DNA of 64,000 nucleotides, taken from JAVVVD01 sp036652795. GTDB lineage: Bacteria; Bacillota; Clostridia; Christensenellales; CAG-138. Within the stretch, counting starts at the first letter, position 1, and every line of letters begins with the position of its first letter. The stretch covers positions 1 to 64,000 of the forward strand of contig JAVVVD010000001.1 of NCBI GenBank assembly GCA_036652795.1. The letters run 5' to 3'. Below the pieces are notes generated by a model. That model was not told where the DNA came from. It did not search any database and saw nothing but the letters and a program-made list of their open reading frames with translations. The position numbers and the translations under genes are program-made. This document shows, one piece after another, positions 63,432-64,000 of this stretch.

Positions 63432-64000
63432 CTATTCCTTTAGTGAACAGCGCAGCAGTGCAAGCTCAAGCGCTTCATAATCGCGCATTGCACCACTTAT
63501 TTGTAAAAAACTTACATCTGAAAATGCTGAAATACAGCGCAGTAGCCGTGCACGCGGATAGCGCTTTGCGCTTTCCAGCGCCTTCTTGGCCGCATACTCG
63601 TTGCCGCCTATGCGTTTTATTGCCACTTCGCGCGCAACACCGGAATCGATGCATTCGCGTGCGGCGAGCATCAGTTTAAACCGGCTTGAAAGCAGCGCAG
63701 CGATACCTATGGGCTTTTCACCGTCCTTTAACAGCACACTCAATGCGCGTGCACCATCTCCGGCTTTGCCGCTCAGAAAGTATTCCACCATATCAAACAC
63801 GCGGTATTCGATGTTACGAGTGACAGCGCGGCTTATAACTTCACGCGTTATTTCGTTGCCGTTGCCCGCATATGAGGCGGCCTTTATGAACTCATTATTT
63901 AGTGTTGAAAGCTGTGGTCCCACAATATCCAACATATATCGTGCGCTTTGCGGCGCTATGGTTACGTTGTGCTTTTTGCCCTGTTGCAATATCCATTTTA
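63432..64000 (-). CDS. holA: DNA polymerase III delta subunit, C-terminal part
   Basis: The last 189 or so residues of HolA run off the right edge; the frame stays open to 64000. It shows DIVGPQLSTLNNEFIKAASYAG, the sensor-like segment around VTRNIEYRVFDMVEYFLSG and the C-terminal collar domain (MLAARECIDSGV, AMRDYEALELALLRC). The delta subunit opens the sliding clamp as part of the clamp loader. Next to rpsT, as usual in Firmicutes. Confidence 0.9.
   Translation of the reverse strand, partial: KWILQQGKKHNVTIAPQSARYMLDIVGPQLSTLNNEFIKAASYAGNGNEITREVISRAVTRNIEYRVFDMVEYFLSGKAGDGARALSVLLKDGEKPIGIAALLSSRFKLMLAARECIDSGVAREVAIKRIGGNEYAAKKALESAKRYPRARLLRCISAFSDVSFLQISGAMRDYEALELALLRCSLKE

Noticed and set aside
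1..64000. CRISPR arrays, insertion sequences and tRNA genes
   Set aside because: I saw no regularly spaced direct repeats, no transposase other than the serine recombinase, and no tRNA-like cloverleaf sequence. A covariance search could still find a tRNA I missed by eye.

Overview
The window looks like the chromosome of an endospore-forming member of the Clostridia (Bacillota). It carries spore genes (gpr, spoIIP, a CotF-type coat protein, a BofC-like gene), a B12-dependent ribonucleotide reductase, a T-box-controlled proS, mutS2 and zapA. The gene order holA/rpsT/gpr/spoIIP and bofC/ruvCAB is typical of Firmicutes. AUA isoleucine codons are very frequent. I cannot name a genus.

Layout. 1-130: 3' end of a 5S rRNA gene and its terminator. 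316-6130: a MmcQ/YjbR protein, an AlkD-type DNA glycosylase, class II RNR nrdJ behind a pair of NrdR boxes, and an EF-G-like GTPase. 6252-17632: the feoAB ferrous iron uptake operon, with feoB cut in two by a 9,006-bp element. 17765-23681: UMF1-type MFS transporter, 4-alpha-glucanotransferase, and a three-gene cluster (alpha/beta hydrolase, acyltransferase-like protein, DUF6320 zinc-ribbon membrane protein). 23720-25253 (minus): cysK and a CotF-like protein. 25424-34427: pdp, polA, coaE, a lytic transglycosylase, a solitary peptide-binding lipoprotein, lspA, an RluA-type pseudouridine synthase and a secreted unknown. 34586-39947: zapA, peptidase U32, mutS2, DUF523. 39963-43492: an OmpR-type two-component system and an HtrA protease. 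43609-48939: bofC-like, ruvC, ruvA, ruvB, a coiled-coil protein, and a short T-box leader with proS. 49059-52519: glpK, an Ldh-family dehydrogenase, proC. 52619-56629 (minus): zinc-ribbon protein, PlsC-like acyltransferase, RNase P RNA, C4 zinc-ribbon coiled-coil protein, Nif3/DUF34, trmK. 56736-60902: GH2 and GH36 glycosidases. 60960-64000: spoIIP, gpr, rpsT and the 3' part of holA.

The most notable object is the element in feoB (about 7785-16790). Its last gene is a 541-aa large serine recombinase whose stop codon lies about 25 bp from the right junction. Both junctions share the 7 bp CCATGTG. Joining them restores an uninterrupted 710-aa FeoB in frame. The reconstructed attP has 23-nt arms that are imperfect inverted repeats (16/23 matches) around a TG dinucleotide, as expected for a serine integrase site. 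The cargo is an unknown membrane protein, a GHKL sensor kinase, a LytTR response regulator, an EFR1-type flavodoxin/ferredoxin protein, a nitroreductase, a YitT-like membrane protein and a MerR regulator. The MerR gene faces a promoter with the family's diagnostic 19-bp spacer. The cargo contains no phage structural or conjugation genes. Excision would switch Fe(II) uptake back on, so this may be a reversible gene-interrupting element; that functional reading is inference.
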